From NCBI GenBank assembly GCA_003640645.1, contig QGHH01000002.1:236180-300179 (forward strand): a stretch of 64,000 nucleotides of DNA, given 5' to 3'. Each line of letters begins with the position of its first letter. Within the stretch, counting starts at the first letter, position 1. The notes under the pieces were generated by a model. It had not been told where the DNA came from and did no database searches. It saw nothing but the letters and a program-made list of their open reading frames with translations. The stretch is from Fredinandcohnia aciditolerans. Its GTDB lineage: Bacteria > Bacillota > Bacilli > Bacillales > Bacillaceae_L. Below, piece after piece: positions 46,057 through 53,717 of the stretch. The position numbers and the translations under genes were made by a program.

Positions 46057-48738
46057 TTAGGATTTGTGCAGTGAATCTGTCCCCATGTCTCCAGTTGCAG
46101 TTGCTGGGACAAGGGACCTGTCCCTGCGTCCCACTATTTTTTCGTAGTGTACGAGTCTTGTTTCGAATAGTTTCAATGGGTCGTAGTAGACTTCTGGGTT
46201 TGCTTTCATTTTTGCCAAGGTTTCTTTGTCTTGTTCGATACGACTGTTCGTTTGGTCAATCGCTTGTGATAGTCCATCTAAAGGTTCCTTGTAGAATAAG
46301 CTGACATCCTGTGGCAATGACCGCTTGAAAAAGTCGAATTGCTGCCAGAATTTACGTTGGATGGATTCCACAACTTCGGTATAGGACGCATTTTCTACAT
46401 ACTTTTTATATTGATTCAGCATGTAAGATTGTTGCTTTTGTGGTAGCAAGCCTAATACTTTGCCTGCGCCTTTCAGCAATACTTGCGCTGGATTGTGGCG
46501 AAGCATGATGTTTTCCTTATCAATTTGGATTTGATACGTCATGCGACCAATGTCTCGGTGCCAGTCTTCAACGACTTTAAAGTCGCATTCCAACTTGAGC
46601 TCTTTTTCAGGATAGACTTCTGACAGTGACTGAGTCATGTCATCTAAATAGTCTTGTGTAGCAACCAATTTCGAATTTGAGTTTTCGAGCCACTCTTGAA
46701 GCTTCGTTGAGAGACCTGGTAAAACCTCTTGAGAGAATAATCGCTGAATCTCTTCGTTCATTTTTTCATTTAACTCAATATGCAATTGGTTGAGGTTGCT
46801 GTCTTCTGTAATAATCTCCGAACACCCTGTAAGGATTTTTGGTATTTTTTCAGAAATATCTCGTTTAACATCCGAGATTACTTTGGAGAATGAATCTGTA
46901 ATCTCTTTGCTCTTCTCGTTTTCCTTATCATGAAGGCTATTTAAAAATCCAGCTAATCTTGTATTGTATTCCTCATTATGCGCGATTACTTCAAGTAATT
47001 TGTTCTCTGCATCAGCACGTTTTTTTAACAGGCTGGAAATCACTTTTCTCAGTAAAAATAGTGTTTTTCCAACACGATAATTCGTTCCGAAGCTTACTTT
47101 AATATCACGTAAGAAGTTCATGTTTCGTACTGAATGAATCACCGCTTCAGGGAAATACTCATTTATTCTCACTGTGTCCAATGTATTTCGCAATACAAAA
47201 TGTACAGGCGTATTCTTAGCGCTATGTTTAATTTGCGCGAGATAGTCAAAATCAGCCTCTGACAGGCTTTCCGCATCGCTCACGAATAAAACACCATCGA
47301 CAACGGGTAAGAAGCCGAACGTTTTTCTCTTTTCCATAAAATACTCTTTATATCCAGTGGTATTCAATCGTAGTTCAGACGTCCGTAACTGGGCCGATGG
47401 TACTGTCACCTCTAAAATAGAGTCTGGAGTAATGGCTTCCTCCGGACTTGGTAGGGGATGACGACCAGCGTCCGACACGTCGGCTATTCCTTTTTCTGCT
47501 CCGTATTGAATGCTTGTATAATTAGAAAGAGTTGGAGTTAATAATTCCTCATCTAATATCGAATTTACAAAAGAAAACTTACCTTTTCCTAGAACAAGTA
47601 AATTCGTTGTTTTCGTATCAAAAAGTTGATCAAAGCCCCATACTAAACGGTCGCTCGTTTCGATATTATTTTTTCGAGCCCAATCAATGATGGTTTTCAT
47701 GAAGTGGTGGCATTCATCTAGGGATAATGTACGGCTATGTGCATTTTCTAGAACAATTTCAGCCTCTTTTACGATCACCATTTTGATGGCGGAAGGGAAA
47801 ATATCATCCCACGCCAGGATCGCTGCAGCTGCAGCTAACCCATTTGTTGCAGTCGTTGTGTTTAACCAATTGACTAGCAATTTTGGCATAAGCTGACCGA
47901 TATCACGCAATAAATATTCACCAGTTGTTAACTTTAGATATGCTTCCTCGAACAAGTGAGTAATGGTATGCCACTGTTCGTACGGATTGATTTCTAAATC
48001 CTTCATGATTTTTATGACGGCATGAAACCAGTTTAGATATTCGCTCGTATTTTGATAGCTTTCCCAAACAGCTGCCATTAGTTGTTTAAATCTGGCCTGG
48101 TCAAGTTCATAGAGCTTGCGCAGTACCGAAACGAATGTATCGGGTGCAAATGAACTACTGTGCCCTAATCCGCAGTAATCAATTAAAGCATCAAACCATT
48201 CGATAGCCTCTGTTCGCTTCGTTTCATTAATCGCCAGTTCGATCGCATTTTTCCAATCTTCTTGCTCCTCGTAAAATTGCTTGGCAACCGTTGTAAGATT
48301 CGGATAATCCGGATAACTTTCAACTGCTTCCTGAATAACACGATAAGCTGCCTCAACTTTATTATCCTCAAGATAGAGTGAGAATAGGCTCAACGAAACT
48401 TCACTTGTCAGGATTTTATTTGTCGAAATAATCGAGCCATATACTTCTTCCGCATTTGCGAGCAAGCCAAGCTCATAATACGCATCCGCAATATTCTTCT
48501 TCGCCCACTGCTCTAAGTCGTTCGAGATGTTCTCCCACTTATAAATTGCGGCTTCATAATCCTTGTAATGAAAATAAACTTCACCTTGCGCATAGCGTAT
48601 ATAGGACAGGTCATACAGCTCCTTCTCCTGTTCAGCCATATATGCTTCACCAAGAATCTCAACCGGATGCCTCGTATCATTTTCAGAAATAAAAGTTTGA
48701 TAGTACGTTTTTGTAATAAACTCATGCTCAGATGTCAT
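46057..48738 (-). CDS. Large TPR protein with degenerate dynamin-like GTPase domain
   Basis: The product is 893 residues. Residues ~1-180 are TPR-like helices (AQGEVYFHYKDYEAAIYKWENI, AYYELGLLANAEEVYGSII). After a helical middle, residues ~378-395 (TTNLLVLGKGKFSFVNSILDEE) resemble the P-loop of bacterial dynamin-like GTPases but lack the GK(S/T) needed for nucleotide binding. The rest is coiled-coil rich, as in dynamin stalks. It is probably a membrane-stress or scaffolding protein without GTPase activity; function unknown. The C-terminal RRDRSLVPATATGD is encoded by a repeat. The ATG at 48738 after GGAGG is chosen over an ATG 60 bp upstream. Confidence 0.65.
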   Translation of the reverse strand: MTSEHEFITKTYYQTFISENDTRHPVEILGEAYMAEQEKELYDLSYIRYAQGEVYFHYKDYEAAIYKWENISNDLEQWAKKNIADAYYELGLLANAEEVYGSIISTNKILTSEVSLSLFSLYLEDNKVEAAYRVIQEAVESYPDYPNLTTVAKQFYEEQEDWKNAIELAINETKRTEAIEWFDALIDYCGLGHSSSFAPDTFVSVLRKLYELDQARFKQLMAAVWESYQNTSEYLNWFHAVIKIMKDLEINPYEQWHTITHLFEEAYLKLTTGEYLLRDIGQLMPKLLVNWLNTTTATNGLAAAAAILAWDDIFPSAIKMVIVKEAEIVLENAHSRTLSLDECHHFMKTIIDWARKNNIETSDRLVWGFDQLFDTKTTNLLVLGKGKFSFVNSILDEELLTPTLSNYTSIQYGAEKGIADVSDAGRHPLPSPEEAITPDSILEVTVPSAQLRTSELRLNTTGYKEYFMEKRKTFGFLPVVDGVLFVSDAESLSEADFDYLAQIKHSAKNTPVHFVLRNTLDTVRINEYFPEAVIHSVRNMNFLRDIKVSFGTNYRVGKTLFLLRKVISSLLKKRADAENKLLEVIAHNEEYNTRLAGFLNSLHDKENEKSKEITDSFSKVISDVKRDISEKIPKILTGCSEIITEDSNLNQLHIELNEKMNEEIQRLFSQEVLPGLSTKLQEWLENSNSKLVATQDYLDDMTQSLSEVYPEKELKLECDFKVVEDWHRDIGRMTYQIQIDKENIMLRHNPAQVLLKGAGKVLGLLPQKQQSYMLNQYKKYVENASYTEVVESIQRKFWQQFDFFKRSLPQDVSLFYKEPLDGLSQAIDQTNSRIEQDKETLAKMKANPEVYYDPLKLFETRLVHYEKIVGRRDRSLVPATATGDMGTDSLHKS
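46079..46136 (+). repeat. GGGACAGG repeat pair, first unit decayed
   Basis: A decayed unit (CCCCATGTCTCCAG) and a B unit (TGGGACAAGGGACCTGTCCC...) encode the last residues of the overlapping minus-strand gene. Confidence 0.8.
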
Positions 48739-49125
48739 ATGTAAAACCTCCAATGCTAGGACAGTGGAAATGAGTGGGGGGTCTCGCCCAATGGGCAAAG
48801 TCCCATGTCAAGATCTTGCCACGTTCTGGGACAAGGGACCTGGCTTGTGTCCCACTGTCTTGTGATGTTTTATTTGGTTCATTTCTCTTTTAAGGTATTC
48901 GTATACCAAATCATATATTAATACGTTTCAAAAGTGGATTTTATGTCGATTATTGGAAAATGAAAATAGTATTCTCTTTAAAGTAATATCCGCCTTAACA
49001 GGATTGTACTAAATAGGAATGCTTTGTTCAATGAAACTTCTATTTTGGTGTAGTCGCTGAAAGAATATGGAGCGGTGTGAAAAAGTGGTAGGATGATGGG
49101 CTGAGTCCCTAGCCAAAACAAAGAA
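48739..49125. other. Intergenic stretch
   Basis: This 387-bp gap contains the leader of the minus-strand TPR gene, one repeat (48825) and AT-rich sequence. I see no further gene. AAAAAGTGGTAGGATGATGG at about 49080 faintly resembles the linker and start of a decayed repeat. Confidence 0.5.
48825..48858 (+). repeat. Single GGGACAGG repeat (B unit), slightly decayed
   Basis: TGGGACAAGGGACCTGGCTT followed by GTGTCCCAC. Confidence 0.8.
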
Positions 49126-49155
49126 GGACCAAATCAATTGATTTGGTCCCTTTTC
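49126..49155. terminator. 24-bp perfect palindrome, terminator
   Basis: GGACCAAATCAA/TTGATTTGGTCC (49126-49149) is followed by CTTTTC on the plus strand and TTCTTTG on the minus strand. It overlaps the stop codon of the 51-residue ORF and likely ends that minus-strand transcript. Confidence 0.7.
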
Positions 49156-49289
49156 ATATTTGAAGCTTTTTTTAATTTTCTATTTAATTTTTTATCAGTA
49201 TCATTCTTTTTTACCTTATATTTAAAAAGTTCTCTTAAAAAAATTGCTGTTAATGTTAATAGTTTAATAATAAACAGAATTTTCCTCAT
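49134..49289 (-). CDS. Small membrane-associated protein (51 aa)
   Basis: From ATG at 49289, preceded by GGGGGAT at good distance, the product starts MRKILFIIKLLTLTAIFLRE and continues with a highly basic tail (KYKVKKNDTDKKLNRKLKKA). One membrane segment and a cytoplasmic Lys/Arg tail are all that can be seen. It follows the VanZ-like gene on the same strand with about 90 bp between, and its stop codon lies in the terminator. No family is recognised. The ribosome site and the terminator argue for a real gene. Confidence 0.55.
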   Translation of the reverse strand: MRKILFIIKLLTLTAIFLRELFKYKVKKNDTDKKLNRKLKKASNMKRDQIN

Positions 49290-49382
49290 GATATCCCCCG
49301 ATTTTCTACTCCTTAGAATTGGACGGCTCCATCTGTATTTTACCATAGACTTGCGAAATTTAAATATTCCTATATACTCACG

Positions 49383-49841
49383 TCAAGGTAACAGGTCCAT
49401 TGTACCTGTAAATAAGTGGTGGGACGAGGGAACTGTCCCTGCGTCCCAGAATGGTATTTCGTTAAGTTGCCAAAGGCAAATGAGAAGGGGGAGCAGTATA
49501 AGGAGGAAAATTAGGTTAAACCTCGTCTTACTTGTTGTGTGTTGCTGCCTTGTTAATAATAAGGCGATCAGCATGGGCACCATCAATCCAACTGTTACTC
49601 CAAGTAAATTTGCAACTGCATCTAAAAACTCCGTTCTCCTGTCGACAATGTTTAATTGTCGATACTCTTCGAAAATGCCCAGCAATACTAAATACAACCA
49701 CATAGTCCGAAGACTATTCAACAAATATGAGCGGTCAATAATTAAAAGGATCACAACTCCAATAAAAAGTGAAATGAAAAAGAAAAGCAAGAAATGTCCA
49801 ACTTTATCAGCACCGAAAACAAGCTCATAATTTATCTTCAA
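49383..49841 (-). CDS. VanZ-family membrane protein
   Basis: This 152-residue protein has four hydrophobic segments and the VanZ signature FGADKVGHFLLFFFISLF near the start and GIFEEYRQLNIVDRRTEFLDAVANLLGVTVG in the middle. VanZ-like proteins are linked to glycopeptide tolerance or wall and lipid traits, but the mechanism is unknown. The start is TTG at 49841 after AAGGTG. The last ~20 residues (FWDAGTVPSSHHLFTGTMDL) are encoded by a repeat module, so the natural C-terminus, after LICLWQLNEIP, has been replaced. Confidence 0.85.
   Translation of the reverse strand: MKINYELVFGADKVGHFLLFFFISLFIGVVILLIIDRSYLLNSLRTMWLYLVLLGIFEEYRQLNIVDRRTEFLDAVANLLGVTVGLMVPMLIALLLTRQQHTTSKTRFNLIFLLILLPLLICLWQLNEIPFWDAGTVPSSHHLFTGTMDLLP
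49386..49450 (+). repeat. GGGACAGG repeat, A-B pair
   Basis: A worn A unit (AACAGGTCCATTGTACC), linker TGTAAATAAGTGGT and a B unit (GGGACGAGGGAACTGTCCC) overlap the 3' end of the VanZ-like gene. Confidence 0.85.
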
Positions 49842-50040
49842 TTTAAATCACCTTATCAGAATTATGGACTGAAAGGGATGTATATAAACATAATCAGATA
49901 CTGAGGTACCACTTTTCTACCGAGCTATATATTTATGACAAGTAATTCATTTATATAACAAATACATATCAGCCGTTACTCTTGCTGGATACATTACATA
50001 CCCTATTTTATAAATATAATTCGAAGGGTGAGATCTATAT

Positions 50041-50898
50041 ATGTATCAAATTACAAGAGATTATATAAAGCTTGGCAACTCACGTAGCGGACAACCCATT
50101 AACCGAGTTAAATTTATAGTTAGTCACGATACCGCGAACCCTGGAAGTACTGCATATAATAATCAAAGCTATTTTAATAACAGTCAACCTTCAGCATCAG
50201 CTCATACATTTATAGATGACAAGTATATCTTAGAGATTATCCCATTAACGGAAAAGGCTTGGCATGTCCAATACAATAAACCAACTGACAACCGCTTATT
50301 CGGTGAAGATGCAAATGATGCCGCGATTGGAGTGGAACTTTGTTGGGGAGGAAATATAAACTTTGATGAAGCCTATAAGAGATACGTTTGGTATCACGCA
50401 TACCTTTGTGAAAAATTTAATTTAGATCCGAAAAGACATATTGTATCCCACAAAACGTTAGATCCGCAAAGAAGAAGCGATCCTGAAAATGCTTTGAGTC
50501 GGTATGGTATCACTTGGACTCAATTTATCGAAGATGTGAGTAAAGTCTTTAATGGAGAGCCTGAAAAAGATGGCGTATATTGGGATGGCATGGAAATGAA
50601 ACCTGGCCAAATTGGACGAATTAGAGTTCTAAAGCGCATTAATCTTTGGAAGCGTGTGGATGTTTGTAATGTAGAAGAATGTGCGTATTGCAGGAACAAA
50701 AAACCTGAATTAAAATTTGAAAGAATTCTTAATCCAGGCGAAACCTATCGTGTATACAGTTATGATGGATTATATGGTGGACAATATGGTGTGGGAGCTG
50801 GCTACTACGTAACTAACATGGAAGGCTATATCAAGTACGAAACACCATCGAAAGCTAAATTAAAAGAGCTTGAAGAATATAATAAGGAAGCTAAATAA
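50041..50898 (+). CDS. Phage-type N-acetylmuramoyl-L-alanine amidase (Amidase_2)
   Basis: This 285-residue peptidoglycan amidase has no signal peptide. The Amidase_2 domain (about 1-170) shows zinc His29 in FIVSHDTANPG, AWHVQYNKP, GVELCWGG and HIVSHKTLDPQRRSDP, similar to XlyA/BlyA-like endolysins. The C-terminal domain (about 185-285) is different: it has a CNVEECAYC cluster that might bind a metal and a GETYRVYSYDGLYGGQYGVG segment, probably wall targeting. The start is ATG after AAGGGTGAGA. No holin or other phage gene is near, so it may be a domesticated lysin. Confidence 0.87.
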   Translation: MYQITRDYIKLGNSRSGQPINRVKFIVSHDTANPGSTAYNNQSYFNNSQPSASAHTFIDDKYILEIIPLTEKAWHVQYNKPTDNRLFGEDANDAAIGVELCWGGNINFDEAYKRYVWYHAYLCEKFNLDPKRHIVSHKTLDPQRRSDPENALSRYGITWTQFIEDVSKVFNGEPEKDGVYWDGMEMKPGQIGRIRVLKRINLWKRVDVCNVEECAYCRNKKPELKFERILNPGETYRVYSYDGLYGGQYGVGAGYYVTNMEGYIKYETPSKAKLKELEEYNKEAK

Positions 50899-50935
50899 AA
50901 TTTATCTTAAATTTAAATAGAAATTAATAATCCCA

Positions 50936-50983
50936 ATGACAAAAAGTACCTAATCGAAAATTAATTAGGTGCTTTTTGTCATT
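50936..50983 (+). terminator. Terminator after the endolysin gene
   Basis: ACCTAAT/ATTAGGT extends outward through ATGACAAAAAG/CTTTTTGTCAT to form a long stem; the T run is in its 3' arm. Confidence 0.8.
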
Positions 50984-51004
50984 CATTGCTTTAAATATAG
51001 TCCA

Positions 51005-51038
51005 TTCTGGGACACGGGACCTGTCCCTGTGACCCAGC
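51005..51038 (+). repeat. Single GGGACAGG repeat (B unit)
   Basis: TGGGACACGGGACCTGTCCC then TGTGACCCAG, just past the 3' end of the small riboswitch-controlled gene. Confidence 0.88.
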
Positions 51039-51059
51039 TGTGGCTAGAATTTTGACCTA

Positions 51060-51191
51060 TTAAAAACTATTAGCAAGTATTGTCATAGTTGCACTTATTA
51101 TGATTGCCGCGATTGGAAGTAAAATATAAAGTAGTGTCTTATTTCTTTTTCTTTTTCTTTCCATTTCTTCTGGGGTTACCCATGTGCCCAT
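51060..51191 (-). CDS. Small membrane protein (43 aa) under a c-di-GMP riboswitch
   Basis: On the minus strand, ATG at 51191 is preceded by GAGGAGG at 8 bp and reads MGTWVTPEEMERKRKRNKTL, then a single membrane span LLYILLPIAAIIISATMTIL and ANSF, stop at 51060. The N-terminal half is charged (EEMERKRKRNK) and should face the cytoplasm. I recognise no family. A cyclic-di-GMP riboswitch sits directly upstream, so its synthesis should follow the second messenger, hinting at a role in motility, biofilm or wall traits (inference). Confidence 0.72.
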   Translation of the reverse strand: MGTWVTPEEMERKRKRNKTLLYILLPIAAIIISATMTILANSF

Positions 51192-51202
51192 ACTTTTTTC
51201 CT

Positions 51203-51300
51203 CCTCGTTTTCGGTAACTGGCTGACTTGGTCGATAGGACTTTAGTCCCTATAGCTTTGCGTCCTCACGTTTCCGTAATTTTGCTTTGATCCAACGATTT
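51203..51300 (-). promoter_or_regulatory. Cyclic di-GMP-I (GEMM) riboswitch
   Basis: Read on the minus strand, the segment contains the GEMM core in order: CAAAGCAAAATTACGGAAAC with a GNRA-type GAAA tetraloop, GGACGCAAAGC, an ATAGG/CCTAT stem around GACTAAAGT, then AGCCAGTTACCG. A P1 stem TCGTT/AACGA (51293-51297 with 51205-51209) encloses it. P1's 3' strand directly abuts the GGAGG of the 43-residue gene, so ligand binding could control ribosome access. Confidence 0.82.
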
Positions 51301-51482
51301 TTTCGAATCCTGTATTATTATCGTCGCATTTTGTCGAATTGTTAATAGGTAAATAGAACTATAATAATTCTACATACTGGGAAAGTAAATCAAAACTCGA
51401 AGAATTGGGATTCCTTAAAAAATAAATTCTGTGTTCAAAGAAACCCCAAAAGACTATTACATAACAAGGAGTGTGAAAAGAT

Positions 51483-51513
51483 AAGTGGGACAAGGGACCT
51501 GTCCCTGTGAACA
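51483..51513 (+). repeat. Single GGGACAGG repeat (B unit)
   Basis: TGGGACAAGGGACCTGTCCC with a worn 3' end. It is the last copy in the window; none is seen in the final 12 kb. The rest of 51301-51617 shows only AT-rich leader sequence. Confidence 0.8.
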
Positions 51514-51617
51514 GAAATAGGTGATGTGTAATCAAGTATATATATAGGAAGATTGTAAAAAGTAATTATGTGCATGTAGTAACATTGTATTCCTTTAATT
51601 TTCGGGGAGGCGGTTTT

Positions 51618-53597
51618 TTGCAAAAAAGAGTAATTTGTATTGTTATGTTGGTTACGATTTTTTCAATTTTTTTCAGTTATGGATTAACAACGGGAGCTGC
51701 TCAACTAGGAAATGAAAACCCAGTTAATCTAGGGCCACAAGTATTTAAACAAAGTACAATGGCGGCGAAAGCAGGAATGGACAAGGATGGAAATGCTTAT
51801 TTATATGTCGTTCTTCATGGGAACCCATCTGGGTTGGCGATACTTGATCTAAATACAAAAAAGGTTGTCGATGTTCATAAATTATCAAATTCAACAAGTG
51901 CGTGGGCGCTTGATGTTGACCAGTCAGGGATTTTATGGGTTGCGGGAACAAATAGTGGGAATCTGTACAGCTATAATCCCACAAAACACTTGCTAAAGGA
52001 TCATGGTCATATTTTAAGCGATACAACGGATACTTCTATTCAAGATATTATTGTCGATGAGAATTATGTATATGGAGTTACTGCATATGGGGCTAATGTA
52101 TTTAAATATAATAGAATTACAAATAAGCGGGAATTTTTCTTACCGACATTAAAAGGGAAACAATATGCAAAGTCGATTGCCGTCGATAATCAAAATAATC
52201 GTTTATATGTAGGAGTTGGTTCAAAAGCAGAATTGCTGCGATGGGATTTAAGAAATAACACAAAATCTTCTGTGCCTAATAAACCGTTAAACGATGAAAC
52301 CTATATTGAAAAAATGAAACTGATTGATGCTCGCTATTTAGTAATGAAACTTTACCCAAGCAAAAAGGCGATTGTATATGATATGTTAAACAACAAATTC
52401 GGAGAACCTTTTAATTCAGCTTCGAGGGGATTTTCTGAGAAAAATAAACAAACAAATGAGTTTTATTATAGTTACCTTGGTCAGATTTACGCCTATAACT
52501 GTGAAACAGGAAAGATTCGTCATACGAAGGTACCTCTTATTGAAAAAACCGAAGCGTTATCATTAGATATTATTCAATTAAAAAAAAATCGATCGACCAA
52601 TCTACTCACAGGGTTGATTGATAACGAAGGCCATTACTTCATATTTAATCCGAAAACAAATAAAATTAAAATTCATAAAATGAGTGTCCCACCATTACCT
52701 GTCGACCTCCACCTATTGTTTGAGAGCCCAGATAAAAGATATATATATGTAAACGGTTATATGTCTGGTGGTCTGACAAGGTATGACCCAATAAAGAATA
52801 AAGGCATTCAATTAAATGGAATTAGTCAGTTAGAAAGTGCTGTATTTTTAAATGGCAAATTGTACCTGGGAGCTTACCCGGGTGCGAAATTATTGGAGCT
52901 TAATGATTCTAAATCAAAATGGAATCGCCAGACTCCTAAACGGCTGGTGAAGTTTGGGGAACTCGGACAAGAAAGAATTCCTGCTTTGGTCTCACATGAG
53001 AATTATCTTTTCGGTGGAACTTACCCGCAGTACTCAAATAAAGGCGGTTTACTATTTAAATATGATGTGAAAGCAAAGAAATATAAAACTTATAAAAACT
53101 ATATAGAAAATCAAAGTATTATTACTTTGCACCCGTATGAGTCATATATCTATGGAGGATCATCTATTCATGCTAATTATAAAAAAGCAAAAGATGGAGC
53201 AAAATTTTTCCGATTCCAGCCGAATGATCCAACCCAAAAGGAATATATAAAGCTTCCAGTAAAAGCCAGCTTGGTTATGTCATTAATCACTGGACCAGAC
53301 AACAACATCTGGGGTGCAGCTGATGGAACGATTTTCTCGTATAACCCGGAGAATGAGGAATTTAAAACAGTAAAGATATTTGATGCGATTTCCGGTAGAT
53401 ATGGGAATGTATATTTGCTTGTGGGGAAAGATGGCTTCATATATGGTACCATTGAACAACATCTTTTTAAGATGGATCCGACAACAATGGAATATCGATT
53501 TCTTGCAGATAACGTGGTAAAAGAAATAGTACAAGATGCAGATGGTCATATCTATTTTGGGAATAAAGAAAAGCTTTATAAGTATCTAGTGGAATAA
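51618..53597 (+). CDS. Secreted beta-propeller-like protein
   Basis: This 659-residue protein has an N-terminal signal peptide (MQKRVICIVMLVTIFSIFFS...TTGAAQ) and many repeated blades of the form DxxGILWVAGTNSGNLYSYNP, NRLYVGVGSKAELLRWD, GKLYLGAYPGAKLLELN and NNIWGAADGTIFSYNPE. These suggest a seven- or eight-bladed propeller of the SMP-30/NHL/PQQ kind. No catalytic residues can be assigned. It might bind a polysaccharide or act as a lyase-type propeller outside the cell. The start is TTG at 51618, 8 bp after GGGGAGG, rather than an upstream ATG without a site. Confidence 0.75.
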   Translation: MQKRVICIVMLVTIFSIFFSYGLTTGAAQLGNENPVNLGPQVFKQSTMAAKAGMDKDGNAYLYVVLHGNPSGLAILDLNTKKVVDVHKLSNSTSAWALDVDQSGILWVAGTNSGNLYSYNPTKHLLKDHGHILSDTTDTSIQDIIVDENYVYGVTAYGANVFKYNRITNKREFFLPTLKGKQYAKSIAVDNQNNRLYVGVGSKAELLRWDLRNNTKSSVPNKPLNDETYIEKMKLIDARYLVMKLYPSKKAIVYDMLNNKFGEPFNSASRGFSEKNKQTNEFYYSYLGQIYAYNCETGKIRHTKVPLIEKTEALSLDIIQLKKNRSTNLLTGLIDNEGHYFIFNPKTNKIKIHKMSVPPLPVDLHLLFESPDKRYIYVNGYMSGGLTRYDPIKNKGIQLNGISQLESAVFLNGKLYLGAYPGAKLLELNDSKSKWNRQTPKRLVKFGELGQERIPALVSHENYLFGGTYPQYSNKGGLLFKYDVKAKKYKTYKNYIENQSIITLHPYESYIYGGSSIHANYKKAKDGAKFFRFQPNDPTQKEYIKLPVKASLVMSLITGPDNNIWGAADGTIFSYNPENEEFKTVKIFDAISGRYGNVYLLVGKDGFIYGTIEQHLFKMDPTTMEYRFLADNVVKEIVQDADGHIYFGNKEKLYKYLVE

Positions 53598-53630
53598 AAG
53601 AACATAGTGTTAGGCTATGTTCTTTTTATT
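53596..53630 (+). terminator. Terminator after the propeller gene
   Basis: AAAGAACATAG/CTATGTTCTTT with a TGTTAGG loop and T-rich end. Confidence 0.88.
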
Positions 53631-53717
53631 GATTTCAGATATTTAGTAAAATTTGAAGTATAGTTTATTCCATATGTTAAAATAAAAAACAGGTAAAGTA
53701 AAAGAGGGGATGAGACA

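Noticed and set aside
49138-49830. 230-codon plus-strand frame opposite the VanZ-like gene
   Set aside because: It runs antisense to VanZ-like and small membrane-protein genes, crosses a repeat and has no ribosome site or family features.
1062-51513. GGGACAGG modules as ordinary terminators
   Set aside because: They fold into hairpins but lack a T run after the stem, and several lie inside probable operons or in a coding region.
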